A stretch of DNA of 64,000 nt, from assembly GCA_035041965.1 (NCBI GenBank), contig JAPYMA010000402.1, positions 1-64,000 of the forward strand, read 5' to 3'. Positions 11,082 to 23,500 of the stretch are shown in pieces. A model generated the notes under the pieces. The model saw only the letters and a program-made list of their open reading frames with translations, was not told where the DNA came from and did no database searches. The position numbers and the translations under genes were made by a program. Each line of letters starts with the position of its first letter. Within the stretch, counting starts at the first letter, position 1. Source of the stretch: Anisakis pegreffii. Taxonomy: Eukaryota; Nematoda; Chromadorea; Rhabditida; Anisakidae.

Positions 11082-12111
11082 GATTATCAAAATGCACATA
11101 AGCTCACACATTTATCATTACATTCGGTATTATTTTGATATCAGTATTTCGTATTTGTAAAAATGCTCAATTTCATGATTGTTGTTCAGTCTTTCAAATT
11201 TTCATCATCTCAGTGTGCTTATTACTCCTGGGATCGTGTGTCGGTAGTATGCGATGTTGTTCATGATTGAAGCAGTGCAAACGCTTGTTCAACCTTATTG
11301 AGTGTTTCGAAAATATCTGTGCCGTGATCGAAATATGATTTCTATCGGAGATTGTCACTCAAGGAATTGACATTTTTTCAAACAATAAATATAATTTTTT
11401 CAAATCGGATGTCATACTCAGTAGAATTTATATGAACGATTGTAGTATAACTCGTAGTTGTTCACAGCATTTCGAATTTTACCTTTGATATCATTGCACG
11501 GTAGATATGCAAGCAACAGAGAATGACTGTAATCATTCGAGTATTAGAGAATAGCCGAGAAGAATCATTTGTGAACTAGACTTAATGCAGTTGCGCTCAA
11601 GAAGAATCGACAATCTATTCAAGACACATAACAGAACACAATCAACTTTAACGTGATAAAATTGTTCTGGAGGTGTTCTCAGGTGATTCAAATGAAATGA
11701 ACAACGTGTTTATGGAGAGTTTCACGGTTCTGCTGTCCGCAAATCGTACAATTCATGAGCCAGACAAGTTGTTTCTGTTGAGATCTGATAAGTTTCATGA
11801 CGATCTACACCAATGCTTTCTTAACTCATTTGCCGACAATGTACGAATCTGTTCCGCTACACTAGGTTTTATGAACGACTGCTTCAAATGCGACTTCTCA
11901 CCAACACATTAAAATTCGAACAACATTTGCTATTTGTATTTACTGTCATTTCAATGATCACAATGTATGTACAACAACGGCAATCATAACAATACATCAT
12001 CAAATGAAAAAAGTCACAAATATACAATAAATTTTTCTGCTTACATGTAATGAACAACAGTGCAAAGGTGAATTTACAAAATGAAGATCATAAGGATGCG
12101 AGAATGACTGA
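11082..12111. other. Intergenic between foldback and GATAD1-like gene
   Basis: Mostly AT-rich with no clear gene. One 75-codon frame, about 11685-11912 on the plus strand, follows a GTTCTCAG acceptor-like site and ends in TAA with reasonable codon use. It could be a terminal exon of an unknown gene, but I find no partner exon and no motif, so it is not called. Confidence 0.35.
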
Positions 12112-13952
12112 CTATCCGTCGATGAATCGTAAACGTTCACACGCCACCGATTTCAGATTCGCCAGACGATCATGCATTTCCCTTCTCAACTGCTCCTCAG
12201 CACATAACCTCGGTGTCCACTCGCGTCGATACGCCAATAAATCAGGTGCCGTTTGTATGAATGTACACACCTGAACAGTTGTACTCTCATTCACTCAATA
12301 GTTTTCATTTAGTTGCAACAATCTCGAATCGTGATCAAGTACGGATTTCGAATCATTTTTTTCTTCTACTGCTGTAATCACCAACTCTTGTGCAACATTC
12401 AAATGAAGGTGATTTGAAAAAAAACCGTTTTTGTCCCAGAAAAGATCAACTTTATCACTGAACTGTTGACAGTGTAACCCATAAACAAACATCACGATAT
12501 TATCTCTTACAATTACCAACATAAAAATGATAATAATAACAGTAGTATTATCATTTCAACGGATAAAACGTAACGCACCTCAAGAGGATATAAGTTATCG
12601 TCTGAAATAGCGTGTGCAAAGTGTTGAGCGTCGAACTGATGTGCATCAAATGCGGTATCCGTTGGTATAAGCCTAGAAAATCAAGTTTGATATTTACACA
12701 ACATTATTCCACTGGAATGACATTCTCGCCAAAGTGATTTAATGCTCGTATGAGGTCGAATATAGACAGAACAATAAAAATATTCTTAAATCATTAATAA
12801 AACTATTGATGATAGCAATATACAAAATGAATGAAAACAAACCAGTTCAGAACAACACATTGGTCACCGTGTGTATCGGTGATGATACCACGGATTTGTG
12901 CAAAATACGGCAGACCATCCTCATCGTCAACTATTGAAACAATATCACCCAACTGGATTAGGCGTCCTTCCTGAACAATTCAACAACTAAGTAGATATGA
13001 TATTTGGTCGATAATTGAGAATGATATTGCTATGATAACGAAAACCAACAGAATCCCAAATAGAATCATGTGTTCGAATCGTGGCTCTGGAAGAGGGTGC
13101 TTTAACTGGACGATTCGATTTGAACAGAGAAGTACGTCGATTAACGTATTTGTTCACTGATGCATGGTGACTTGTCGACGAACGATTTGTTTTACTCAAA
13201 GTAAGAATGGAATAATTTTATTGCAGTTTAAAAAAATGCACACAATTTCTTTGAGCATTCTAAAAACCAACAAAAAAACATTACTTTCGTGGAGATGAAA
13301 ATGTTTCGAATTTCGATGGCAGTTAATCGTGTACAAATATACAAAATCTCGAAACTAACATTGCATTGCTTCTCGTCGAACGTGCCACATTCCGAGCTGA
13401 CACTCTTCTGGCGGCTATACCCACCGCAGATAACTGAATATAGTTTTTGTAAAATACGCTTTTAACTTTACAGTGCTGACACTGCATGCAGCAGTGCTTT
13501 TCGTTTTCAGTTCTTCTGATTTTGAATAAAGGATTTTCTCTACTACTGAATAAACAACTAAACGATCGTAAAATTCATTCACAGCGCCTTCAAAAAAATT
13601 ATAATGAGTCCGAACGGAAAAACGAATTAATATCGATGGTTGAGTACAAATGAAGAATAAATTCACTGCATCATGAATGAAGGTAAACTGTATAATTTAT
13701 TCCAATCCAAAATGCATAAATTTATTTCCATATAGGAATATATTCCAATGGATGATAGAGCCACTGCTTGAAAATATTTCAATACAAATATAAATAGTTT
13801 TTAGGCATTTACCTCAGCACGTCGTTTCGGCCGCATGACTGGTTCGGCTTTCAGCTCTCGATTCGACCAAGTAATATCCGATAAGCGATGACGGCTTGAT
13901 GCACCGATATTTATATTGAAAATGCTGCCTTTTCGCTTTGGAGCGCTCTTTA
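12112..13952 (-). CDS. GATAD1: GATAD1-like chromatin protein (C-terminal domain)
   Basis: Human GATAD1 binds H3K4me3-associated chromatin and belongs to a Sin3/HDAC-type complex in the nucleus. Minus-strand exons: 13813-13952, 13360-13433, 13050-13194, 12843-12970, 12579-12672 and 12112-12270. All phases agree, giving at least 245 residues ending at TAG. The best match is the domain after the basic linker. A KAPSSRATIRTHDSIW stretch corresponds to the human KAPESVSTIITAESIF. Then come LGDIVSIVDDEDGLPYFAQI against human GDVVSVIDEQDGKPYYAQI, an IRGII segment, and LNWLIPT against LTWLIPT. The N-terminal part is rich in Arg, Lys and Ser. The GATA-type zinc finger (C-x2-C...C-x2-C) that starts human GATAD1 is not visible in the available exons. 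Either a further 5' exon exists in the short gap before VPS33A or the finger has been lost. The start codon is unresolved. Confidence 0.85.
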
Positions 13953-14216
13953 CTATAGGTTAGCGTAAAAGAAGGAAGTCGAAAGGCACTTTCATACACT
14001 CGCACGCTGTAGCGTTTTACGTTTCACAATGAGACAACCAGAGGAAACGCCTTGTATTCACGGATAGTATAAACTAACTGAATGAATGTAGTGCTAAAAA
14101 CTCAAAATTTTAAATTGTCACAGCAAAGTGAAGAGAGGTAATTCAACAGTGACAATAGAATTCTAATTTTTCAAAAGACTGGCGGCGGTAATTGATTTAG
14201 TGATCCATCAAATAGT
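13953..14216. promoter_or_regulatory. Short divergent intergenic region
   Basis: About 265 bases separate the 5'-most recognised GATAD1-like exon (minus) from the VPS33A ATG (plus). Such spacing makes a shared bidirectional promoter likely. No TATA box or named factor site can be claimed. Missing 5' exons of either gene would shorten it. Confidence 0.45.
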
Positions 14217-17200
14217 ATGGAACTAATGACATCCACACAAAATGTGAATGGCTATCAAACTGTTTGTGATTTCAATCGAAATCTCTTTCTGGAAGCTTTG
14301 GACTCATACCATGGAGCGAAGGTGATCGTTTGGGAGCAGACTCTTATGACTCCGTTCAGTATGGTAATTCGTTTCTGTTTTCATAATCTTTATTTTAAAA
14401 TATTTTTCATTCATTTTCAAAAAAATGAATGGGGGTATAGTCATTTGAAATAATTGAAATGCCCTTTGTATTCATTCATTCTCATGTCAACGAAATATAA
14501 TCAATTTGATCACCGCTCTTACAACCCGAATGGTTTTTATTTTCAGGTGATCGGTGCAAGTAAACTGAAGCAACGCAAAGTGGTTGCGATGTACGATTTG
14601 AACGATTGTGGTGCTGTTTCGTCGATTGAACATAATCATGTTATTTATATTATCTCTGCCACGTTTATTGCTCTCAAAAAATTAATCGCTCATCTACACT
14701 CTATTTTAGCGCTTCACGTAAGTTGCACTCTTTATTTCTGAATAACTTTACTTGGAAATTACATTGTTATAAGCGTTCTCATTGAAGCATAATTTGAGTT
14801 GGGTGCTTTGGATCGATTTTGCAAACATTTTTTGTGATTAAGTTCTAGTCGAATGTACATTTGTGAATATTTTTTAAACATTCGTGAAAAATTTTCAAAC
14901 ATTTTTGAATATTTTTCAAACATTTGTGAATATTTTCCAAACATTTGTGAATGCGTTATTAAGTTGACAAAATTCTTAAGCAACTGTTGAACGAAGCAGT
15001 AGTTTCAGTTAGAAGATACGCGTTTGCATCATGTTTTGTTTGTGCCCGATGCAACGTTGGCATTGCGTGATCGTTTAGAGGAACACCGTGAAATCAATTC
15101 GATGCTCGCGTCGGTTGAACCGTTACCAATTCGAATCTATACGCTTTACGATGATGTTTTCACACTTCTTATGGAACACACTCCAGCAAAATTGTTGATC
15201 AATAATGTTAGTCGTTTACTTGATATTCTCATTTAGTCTTTTTCAGTTACAACTTACAATCAGTATTTCAAAGGCGGCTGAATATCATTAAAATGATCCA
15301 TCAATTTTGGATTTATTAATGTCTCTTATCGATCTATCAAATATCAGCGCTCATCAATTGATTTACTCAATACATTTATGATTTTTAATTAGCTTTAAAT
15401 TTCCTCTTTTCACATAAAATTATAAATTTTCTGTAGTGGTCAGTTGTGAACTTATTTTTATTTATGTTGATATTCATAACAGACCAGAGTTGTATGCGAT
15501 TTAGTGTTGTAGTGATTTAAAGGATTGGACAGAACTGCATAAATGTGCGTGTGCATTGAGACAGTTGGAGCAGTTATCCGTATCGTTGCCCAATATTCGT
15601 TGCAAAGGGAAATGGTCAGCTCAGATCACTGAAATAATCAACAAAATGAGAAATGATGTATGTTCGTTGTCTATTTGCTGATTGTTTATTGAAACAAGCA
15701 TTTGTTGTGAACGAATCAGTTGCTTTCATTGAATCATTTAGTTTACGGTTTTGATTCGTAGTTATCCAATCATTATTCGCTATTGAAAAAGGCAAAATTT
15801 AGGCGAATGAAAATGAGGACGCATCGAAGAACGATCCAAAGCGGATAAATATCTCAGATATTATAATCATTGACCGATGGGTTGATCCATTAACACCGAT
15901 GCTAATGCAACATACGTACGCGGGTCTCATCGATGAAATTTGCAATTTTGGTGTTTCAGGTTTGAGGATTTGTTGTTTGCTTTACTCATACCAATTTTAC
16001 CTTTTTTTTACTTATTATTATTCTTACTTTTCTTTTTTTTCAATCCAACACGATGTGAGAGCTGTTTGCCTTTCATGTTGTGTTATTGCTTGTTTATATT
16101 TTTTACTGAGCAATAATTTTTACCCATTTGCGATTCTATATCGCATTTCGAATAAATGTACCATGATGAATAATTTTCATGATCGTTGTAATCAGAAAAT
16201 TGTTGTAACTTACCGTTTGTAGGCAACCTAACAGCATCATTCTTTCCGAAAAAGGACGGTTCAGAAGGAGATGCTGCCTCTACAACGCGTTCGCTGCGAG
16301 ATGAGATTTTCGTGAAATTACGTGATTTACATATAAGTAATATTGGGAAATCAATTGCTGATACAGTGACCGAAATTCGGACGGAGAAAAGTGTTCGTTT
16401 TCAGTTGGTCTGATTTCTGTTCTTCAGATTCATAATTAGGAAATGAAAGTGAATGTATCGAAACGTTTCATATATTCGACTGCAGGAGCATATTTAATGT
16501 AAATCCAGTCACAATTAATGTTCACTGCATGAAACGTTCTACTGGTTAAATTCGATTGATATAAATAATGCTTGCCAGTAAATGGGTGTTTTATGATTGC
16601 GGAGGAATACTTTACGCAGGCAGTTACGATATATTCTAGAGCATCGAAAGAATAATTGGATGATTGCAGGCATTGAAAGAGTTTTCATCGATAGAGTCGA
16701 TGACCGAACGTAAAGTTCTTGTTCGAAAGGTTGTTGAAACGGATCAAAAAGAGTTCAATGTGCGTATTCATACAGCTATTGCTGAACACCTTATGAACAC
16801 TATCCGAGACGATCCAAAAATGTCGAAATTTTTGGAGATTGAAATGAGTACGTTATCACTCCTATTCATTATATTCTTTTCGTATTGTTTGCTATTGTTA
16901 TCATTCTGATTATCGGAATTGCAGTTCAGTTGTTATCATGAATTGTCACAATGCTGATTAAGATATAATACGTGGTGTTTATGGTGAACGAGTGATACCG
17001 TTCGTGGAAGATCTGATTTTGTGTGCGTTTCAAGCGAGTTGTGTATTGCGATTTATTGCGTTACAGTGTCTTACGTATGGTGGTCTGAAACCAAATACTT
17101 ACACTGCTTACTTACGACTTTTTGTTCAGGTATGTTTAGAGTTCATTACGTGATACCATCTGCACCAAGCATTTGACCTAACATTTTAAGTTTAAGTTGT

Positions 17201-18273
17201 CGTAAGATACCCGACATTTTCTTGTCGAGATTGTTGAGTTATCGTCCCGTCTTGTCTTGTCATCAGTTCATGATCGTTTTGAATCCTTAAAAGATGTAAA
17301 GAGCTTCGTAAACATGATTAAATTCATAAAGTTGTTTGAATCAAATTCATTTGTAACAGTCGATGAAATTGTCTTGCGAAATTTAAGAAATGACATTCTT
17401 TATTGTGTTTTTGTATTGATTCATCAATGAGTTTAAAGACGTATGGAGCCTACGAAACAGCGCTTTGGATAAAACTGCAGTTGATGGGTCTCATTTACGA
17501 GAAACAGCCGAAAATTAAGGTTCGTAATTTTATTGTGATTGTTTGTATTTCTGATCTTCTCCACTCAGTTGTTATCAACAATACATGCGTTCAGCCTTCA
17601 ATTTCATTCACGTTCAACTATTCATTGTTAAATTCATGTTTATTTGTAACATTGCTGATCGTTTGCTGTAGTTGAATTGATTTCTAAGCATTGAACTGGT
17701 TGGAATTCAGTTGATTGTTCGATTGTTTCTGCAATATTGTGCATTCGTTTTCAGTGTAATTATGCATCGTTCGAGTTTGAATCAACCGCGAAACGACTCG
17801 ATTGTTTTGTTGAATCAATGAATAATGTTCGTTGATATTTTTTTGCATTCTATTTTATTCATTTTTTCCTCAGTAACGCAAAGTTTATGTTTCAGAAACT
17901 TTTTTTTTACTCATTCAATGCAGTTTTCATAGGAGAATCAAATTCATTAAGTGTGTTGCAGGATCGAAACAAGATTTCATCAGCCTATAGTGGCTATGTG
18001 CCGATATTAGTGCGTCATATCGAAACGGGTCTGTCGAATAATTGGAGTGATTGGACCACATTATCGTCTCCATCATTATCAACGCTGTCGGTCAGTCAAC
18101 GAAGTTCGCCAAATATAAACTCATCATCAACAGTTGTAATGTTCATCGTTGGTGGTGTGACGTTCGCGGAAATAGCTTGTTTGCGACGTATTGCGACGAA
18201 ACACAACGTGATCATTGTGTGCACTTCAATTACACGCGGTACACAGCTGATTCGTTCGATTCGTTCAACGTAG
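14217..18273 (+). CDS. VPS33A: VPS33A, SM-family subunit of HOPS/CORVET
   Basis: Sec1/Munc18-type protein that templates SNARE assembly for fusion at endosomes and lysosomes as part of HOPS and CORVET. Eleven exons: 14217-14363, 14547-14717, 15009-15206, 15523-15657, 15803-15959, 16223-16392, 16670-16847, 16963-17129, 17439-17519, 17755-17826 and 17962-18273. Their sum is 1788 bases, 595 residues, almost the 596 of human VPS33A, and all phases agree. Landmarks in order: an early AKVIVWEQTLMTPF segment; HHVLFVPD (human FHILFVP); DRWVDPLTPM...TYAGLIDEI (human DRNVDLLTPL...TYEGLIDEI); LRFIALQCLTYGGLK; AYSGYVPILVR (human VYSGYAPLSVR); and near the C-terminus FIVGGVTFAEIACLR (human FLGGVTFAEIAALR). 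The GVTFAEIA match favours VPS33A over VPS33B. The end of exon 6 could instead be a few codons later. A short tandem repeat sits in intron 2. Confidence 0.95.
14860..14955. repeat. Short tandem repeat in VPS33A intron 2
   Basis: About five imperfect copies of a unit of about 20 bases, TTTCAAACATTTGTGAATAT and variants, occupy the intron just before exon 3. The minus-strand frame through it gives a repetitive peptide that is a by-product of the repeat. Confidence 0.75.
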
Positions 18274-20514
18274 CGAGTGTTCGGGTGATGAAGTGACTCG
18301 TGCACACATCATTGGCTGGTACGAGTATTTTATCGCAGATTTTGTTCTGCTTCTGAGTTGTTGATTTCAGTTTGAAAGTAAAGCTTATGGATATGCAAGT
18401 TTTGTTTTGTTATTTTCACTTAATCACAATGAGTATTGGAATTGTTGAATATTTTAATCGTGTCAAAGCATTTAGTGTTCATATGTGATCGTTTTGATTG
18501 TGTTGTTTTTGTGTTCATATGGATTTTGTTTTGGTCTTTTACTCAGTGCTCATTCATTATCCCTGTTGTGTGAATCGTGTAAATCTTCAGTTAGTTTTTA
18601 AATACTTAATATTATTGTTATACCTTCTTCAGTTATTAAGTAACATTGTTTTATTAGTGATTCCATGTTCGTCTTTGAAAAGTTGAAATTATTTTGTTGA
18701 AAAGATTGATTGAGCTGATTCATTGTCAGATTCCGGTTTTATCATTTAGTAGTTTGTTGAGAAATTGTGACGTGAATATGTGATATTTGTGAATATTTGT
18801 CGCTGTGCGTGATTCTCGAACGGTTTTTTGTTTATTTGTATTCATTCCGGTTTATAATAAATATATTTTGCTCTAAACAAATGTCCAGCATCCGTCCAAC
18901 AGTTGTCCAAAAACTGTTCGTTTACTTCGTTTTGAGACGAAATCTTCTCAGATGAGTCCGTGAGCAGACGTCGTGAATCGATAACTTTGCAAAGAGGAAG
19001 GAACAATTTCTGGATCGGAAGCGTTCGTATTGCAATTTTTGTAATTCGAATATTTTTAATGGAATTAGCGAGCATGTAGAGTGCGTTTTGTTCGTTTAGC
19101 TGAAGCACACTGAATTCATTTGTGTTTAATGGGAAATATGAAAAGTGCTAAAAAAAGAATTGACTCCTTGCGTCTTAACTCGTGTAAAATAATTGATGAT
19201 CACAAAAAGTGGACGTGCGGAAATGATTATTGATAGAATAAACGATATAAAGAATAACGGATGAGATTGTTTAGATGAATACCCCGCCGAGCACTGCGTC
19301 GTCAAATAGTATTGTGCATTCAGGTGAGCATTAGTGATTGGTTGCATGAGAAACCATTTGAGTGTTAAATTGAATCATTCAAGTGTATTCTGTTCAGTTC
19401 ATTATCACGCTTTTGATCGACGTTCCAGTTGATCCCCGAAATTTAAACTGTTTTCATTAACGTAATTATTCCCAGGTGGAGGCTTCTTCTCCTCCACATT
19501 CAAACTTGCACCCACCCTCGGAATCTGCTTTCATGCTGATTCATCGGCAAAATTTCCGATTTATGTTCGCTTTTGTTCTTGCTTATTTAGATCAGTGAGG
19601 TTTTGTTGTTGTTAAGATTCAGTTAACGATGGATTGGTTAGTGGCTGGATGGATGTTCTGTCGGATTACACTCGCTCGCAGGAAGTGCACGTAGGTTTTG
19701 GAGTTTGTTGAGTAGTTTTTATCGTTTATCGCTTGTGCAATCGGTAGTGTTGCGATGAGTTTATGTGAAAGTATAGTGAATGTTTTCGTTTTATTGGTAG
19801 TTGATTGAAAGAGATTATCAGTCACAAACAATTTATTGCGTTCATATGGTCAGTGAATCTATTTTCTGAGGTTTCGTATCAATTTCATTTGATTTTAGCG
19901 CAAGAGTCGACGTCATTTACAATACAAAGAGGAGTCAACATTGAGAAAGGTTCATTTTTGCAGTGAATCATTGGAATGCCGTTCATAATTCATCGTGGTT
20001 TCATGAGATAGTCCATAAAACATATTTTAGATTGTTGATCGCTCACAGATATCTTTTGTCATTCTCGATTATTTTGAATTATTTTGTTCCTTCGAACTTA
20101 TAGCGCCTATATTTGGAATGGAAATGAGGAATGCTTTAATTGTCCTGTAATACTAAATGAAAGTCATCCACTTTGCTACTTTTTTCAGCGAAGAAGTCAG
20201 TTAAGTACACTTGAAGTATCTATACTGCGTTCAGTTGATGACCACAATGTTTCATCAGTGTGAGTTGTTTCTTCAAATTTTGAATTTTTCATTATTTTCA
20301 CACCTACACCAATTTATTGTTTGTTTATTGGACAGTATGAATTTATGGAAATTTAAAGGCGATAAATGGAAAGTTGTTAAACACCAGTTTACATCCCCTG
20401 ATTAGGGTATAATTATTCTGTAATTTATTGATAACGAATGGTTTTTGACCCGCGGGCAGGAGGTTGCCGATGGCTGTCATATTGAGTTTCACTATCGTTT
20501 GTTTTTGTTTGCAG
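18274..20514. other. Intergenic; possible 5' exons of the zinc-finger gene
   Basis: T-rich DNA follows the VPS33A stop. A plus-strand segment at about 19477-19595 begins after CCCAG, is open for about 40 codons (VEASSPPHSNLHPPS start) and ends before a GTGAGG donor, so it may be an early exon of the next gene. It also contains the hairpin GTGGAGG/CCTCCAC. A second segment at 20335-20404 follows GGACAG and starts with ATG but reaches a stop after 22 codons. Minus-strand frames at 18842-19108 and 19126-19347 have no splice support. Confidence 0.35.
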
Positions 20515-23500
20515 AACACCGATTCGTACGACTAACATTGGAAATTCTTTCATATTCAGATGTCATTCGTCGTTTGGAAATTTCAAATGGTTGCGTTACA
20601 TTCACTAAATATGATTTTAAAATTTTTTGGTGAAATTGGTCATCTGTCGTGCAATTGTTGCAATAATTTGACTTATTTTCATATTCTTAGAGATATTAGT
20701 TTGTTTTCTACATCGAATTAAAATTGATGCCGAACTGATTCATCAGTTATGTGATTATTTGTTGTTTGTTTGGCGCGGTTTCGATGGAACTGTTTTTCAA
20801 AATTGCAGGCAATGCAGAAAATGTTTGGAAAAAGAAACGTATTCGAGTAAGTATCTGCTGAGTGTTCGTCTGCATGCCCTCTACCATTTCTTGAATGAAC
20901 ACACGCATGAAAGGGAATATCTTCTCGCTTCGGTCGAAAAGTATGTTTCATTTGTCAATCTATCGAAAGTTTCTTTCGTTATTCATTCAACAGTTTCTCA
21001 TCACACCCCTAAGATGATTCATTGTACCGTTAATTCATTTAGTTAAGCAAACTGAAATGTTTTCATGGCATTCAGAAATAGGATAAAACTTTTCGTTTAT
21101 CAGTATCATGCAATCACAAGAGCTCGTTTTCGCGCAGTTTGAGTTGTTCAGAGCATTGTTGTTCATTTATGAGGTGATTGATCACTCCATCAGTTTAGGC
21201 CGATAACTCTTCCATTCAGGATGATCAATTCATAATGCGAGCAATTGAATTTATCAATGTATTCAAGTTGTTTGTTACGTTTTGCAGACAGAAAATCGAA
21301 GTGGAGATTGGGATGAGTTTAACCTTCGATGTACGATCGCAACGTGACATCCAGTAAATTGTTCTTCTCTATTACTGAACCATATTTTATTGACAATAAT
21401 TGTGATTTGATCAGCTGATTATCATGAGTTGAAATTTGAAACGTTGTGTCTGTTCGCGGATGGAATTTCCAACCATTGAGTAGTACCTTTCTACATCTTC
21501 GCGGTTCAAATTATGATTTTTGCTGTTGATTTTAGAGGATCTATGCATTGTTAATGTTGAAATGTTTTAGTATTAATTAGAGGTACTTGTGAAGAATAGG
21601 ATTAGTTCATTGGGTAGGAAATATGCATGCGAATGAAAGTAATAATGAAAATAGTATTGAATATCTTACGTAAAAAGTGATGATATTAGTGATGTTTACA
21701 GGGAACTGAACAGTTTCTGTGATGAGGTACGCGCCCTGTCACTGTGCGACACTCGCCTTGTAAGCGCAGTGGCCAAGTCAATGCGATCGACTGATAAAAA
21801 TGCTCCAAATGTAACTGAATTAAACTGATTATTCATTCCTATAAACCAATTTATTGTTTGTCAAACAAAGTCATGCCTTCAAACTTATTTTCATCCAATT
21901 AACGTTCGCATTACGACTTGTATCCGCCAGCGTATTGTAGAATAATTCAATTCTGAAACAGTATTTGAATCAGAATTTTTTCACATTGACGAACGCGAAT
22001 ATGCTTTTTGGAGATTTATTGTATTTGAGAGAAGGAAACGAAGTCAGTTATGATCAGAATTGATTCAGTTATTGAGCTCTGATTAATTGTCATACAACGA
22101 ATCCTTTTTCAGATGTTTTTGCGTATTTGTTTTTGCTATAAAACTTTCGAAGACGACACTGAATTAGGCGTTCATCTTGAATCTGAACACAACATTACTT
22201 TCAGGTGAACACTTTCTGTTTGCTTAATTTTTGTTTTCCATTGCTTTCATAGGTTTTGAATATTTCAAAATCAATCGTTAATAACTTTCCACCTTTTAAA
22301 AGCTTTCTCTTTTTTCAGTAATAAAGATGTTCGCGATTTTTCTCCAGTCAGTGATTTGTGGTCACCCAATGGCATATCGCTCATTTCGTTGATATTCTCA
22401 AATGGATCGCATTTTTGGTATGTGTGCCTTTAAAGTAGTTAAATGTCGATCTTATTGAGCATTTTAAAATCTACAAAATTGTTCTGTGACGACAATAAAA
22501 CGCTCTGACTTGTTACAAATTATGTTGCTAGGCGTGCGATGTGTTTGAAGAAAAGAATATTTTTGAAAATCGTCATATTCCTGTATATTTTGTTAATTTT
22601 CTCGAAATTAATTTCTCTTATTCGGCGGATCTCTTATTCATGTGCAGTTTGGAAGTTCATTTATCGGTGTTTGCCGTTATAGTGAATATTCATTGCCATT
22701 GTTTATTGGCGCGAAATGTGTAATTTGCGATTTTTTCGGTTTTAGTCATTGATTATTGTTAGGATACGGTTATTTTATGGTATCGGATTTAGATTCGGGA
22801 AAAAACTCTTGTTGTTTTATATGAAAAGAGTTTTTTTTTTCAGGGAGTGTTCACTCTGTAAGTGTAATGCGATGTCTGCGAGTGAGACACAATTACGTTT
22901 GATGGCAATACATCATTTGAGGAGTGCCCACAGCAATAACTACAACGCGTCGAATGTTGCATCGAATGAAACGTAGAGTTCTTTCTTTCGTTGATTCTTT
23001 TGTCACAATTGATCATCTTTTCACCTTATTAATTTGCATATTTTCATTTTAGCGTATTGTTGAACTGTTTTCCTAATTTTGAGTTTTTGTTTTGTTTTTT
23101 TTTTGGAATTCAGATCCATCGCAAAAATTGTATGAAATTTTAATCACTTTCGAGAAAGTAAAATTTGCGGTCTTTGCAGACAGCTTCTGGAGAATCGACT
23201 GAAAATAAAGTTGAATTTTTTGTGTCCAGCTAGCGATGAATTGCGGTAAGTGATTTGCTTTCAGTACAACATTTAAGAAAACTTTTGAGGTCAAGTCATG
23301 CATGCAAGATTTCGTAATTACTCTAATGTATCTTTGTTTTCAATCTGTTGTAGACTCAAGCTCATAATCTGTATGATTGTCATAATGAAAGTACTGAGAG
23401 TGACAACGGTTGAATTGCTAATCGAAGTTTGAAGTGAAGTTTATTGGATTATGTGAATTCGATGGAAATTTACATTTGCGAACTTCGTTACAATAATAAA

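Noticed and set aside
14759..14983. Minus-strand repetitive peptide frame
   Set aside because: It is produced by the tandem repeat in a VPS33A intron.
22541..22723. Hydrophobic frame as an extra exon of the zinc-finger gene
   Set aside because: Exons 22319-22417 and 22844-22972 join in phase without it.
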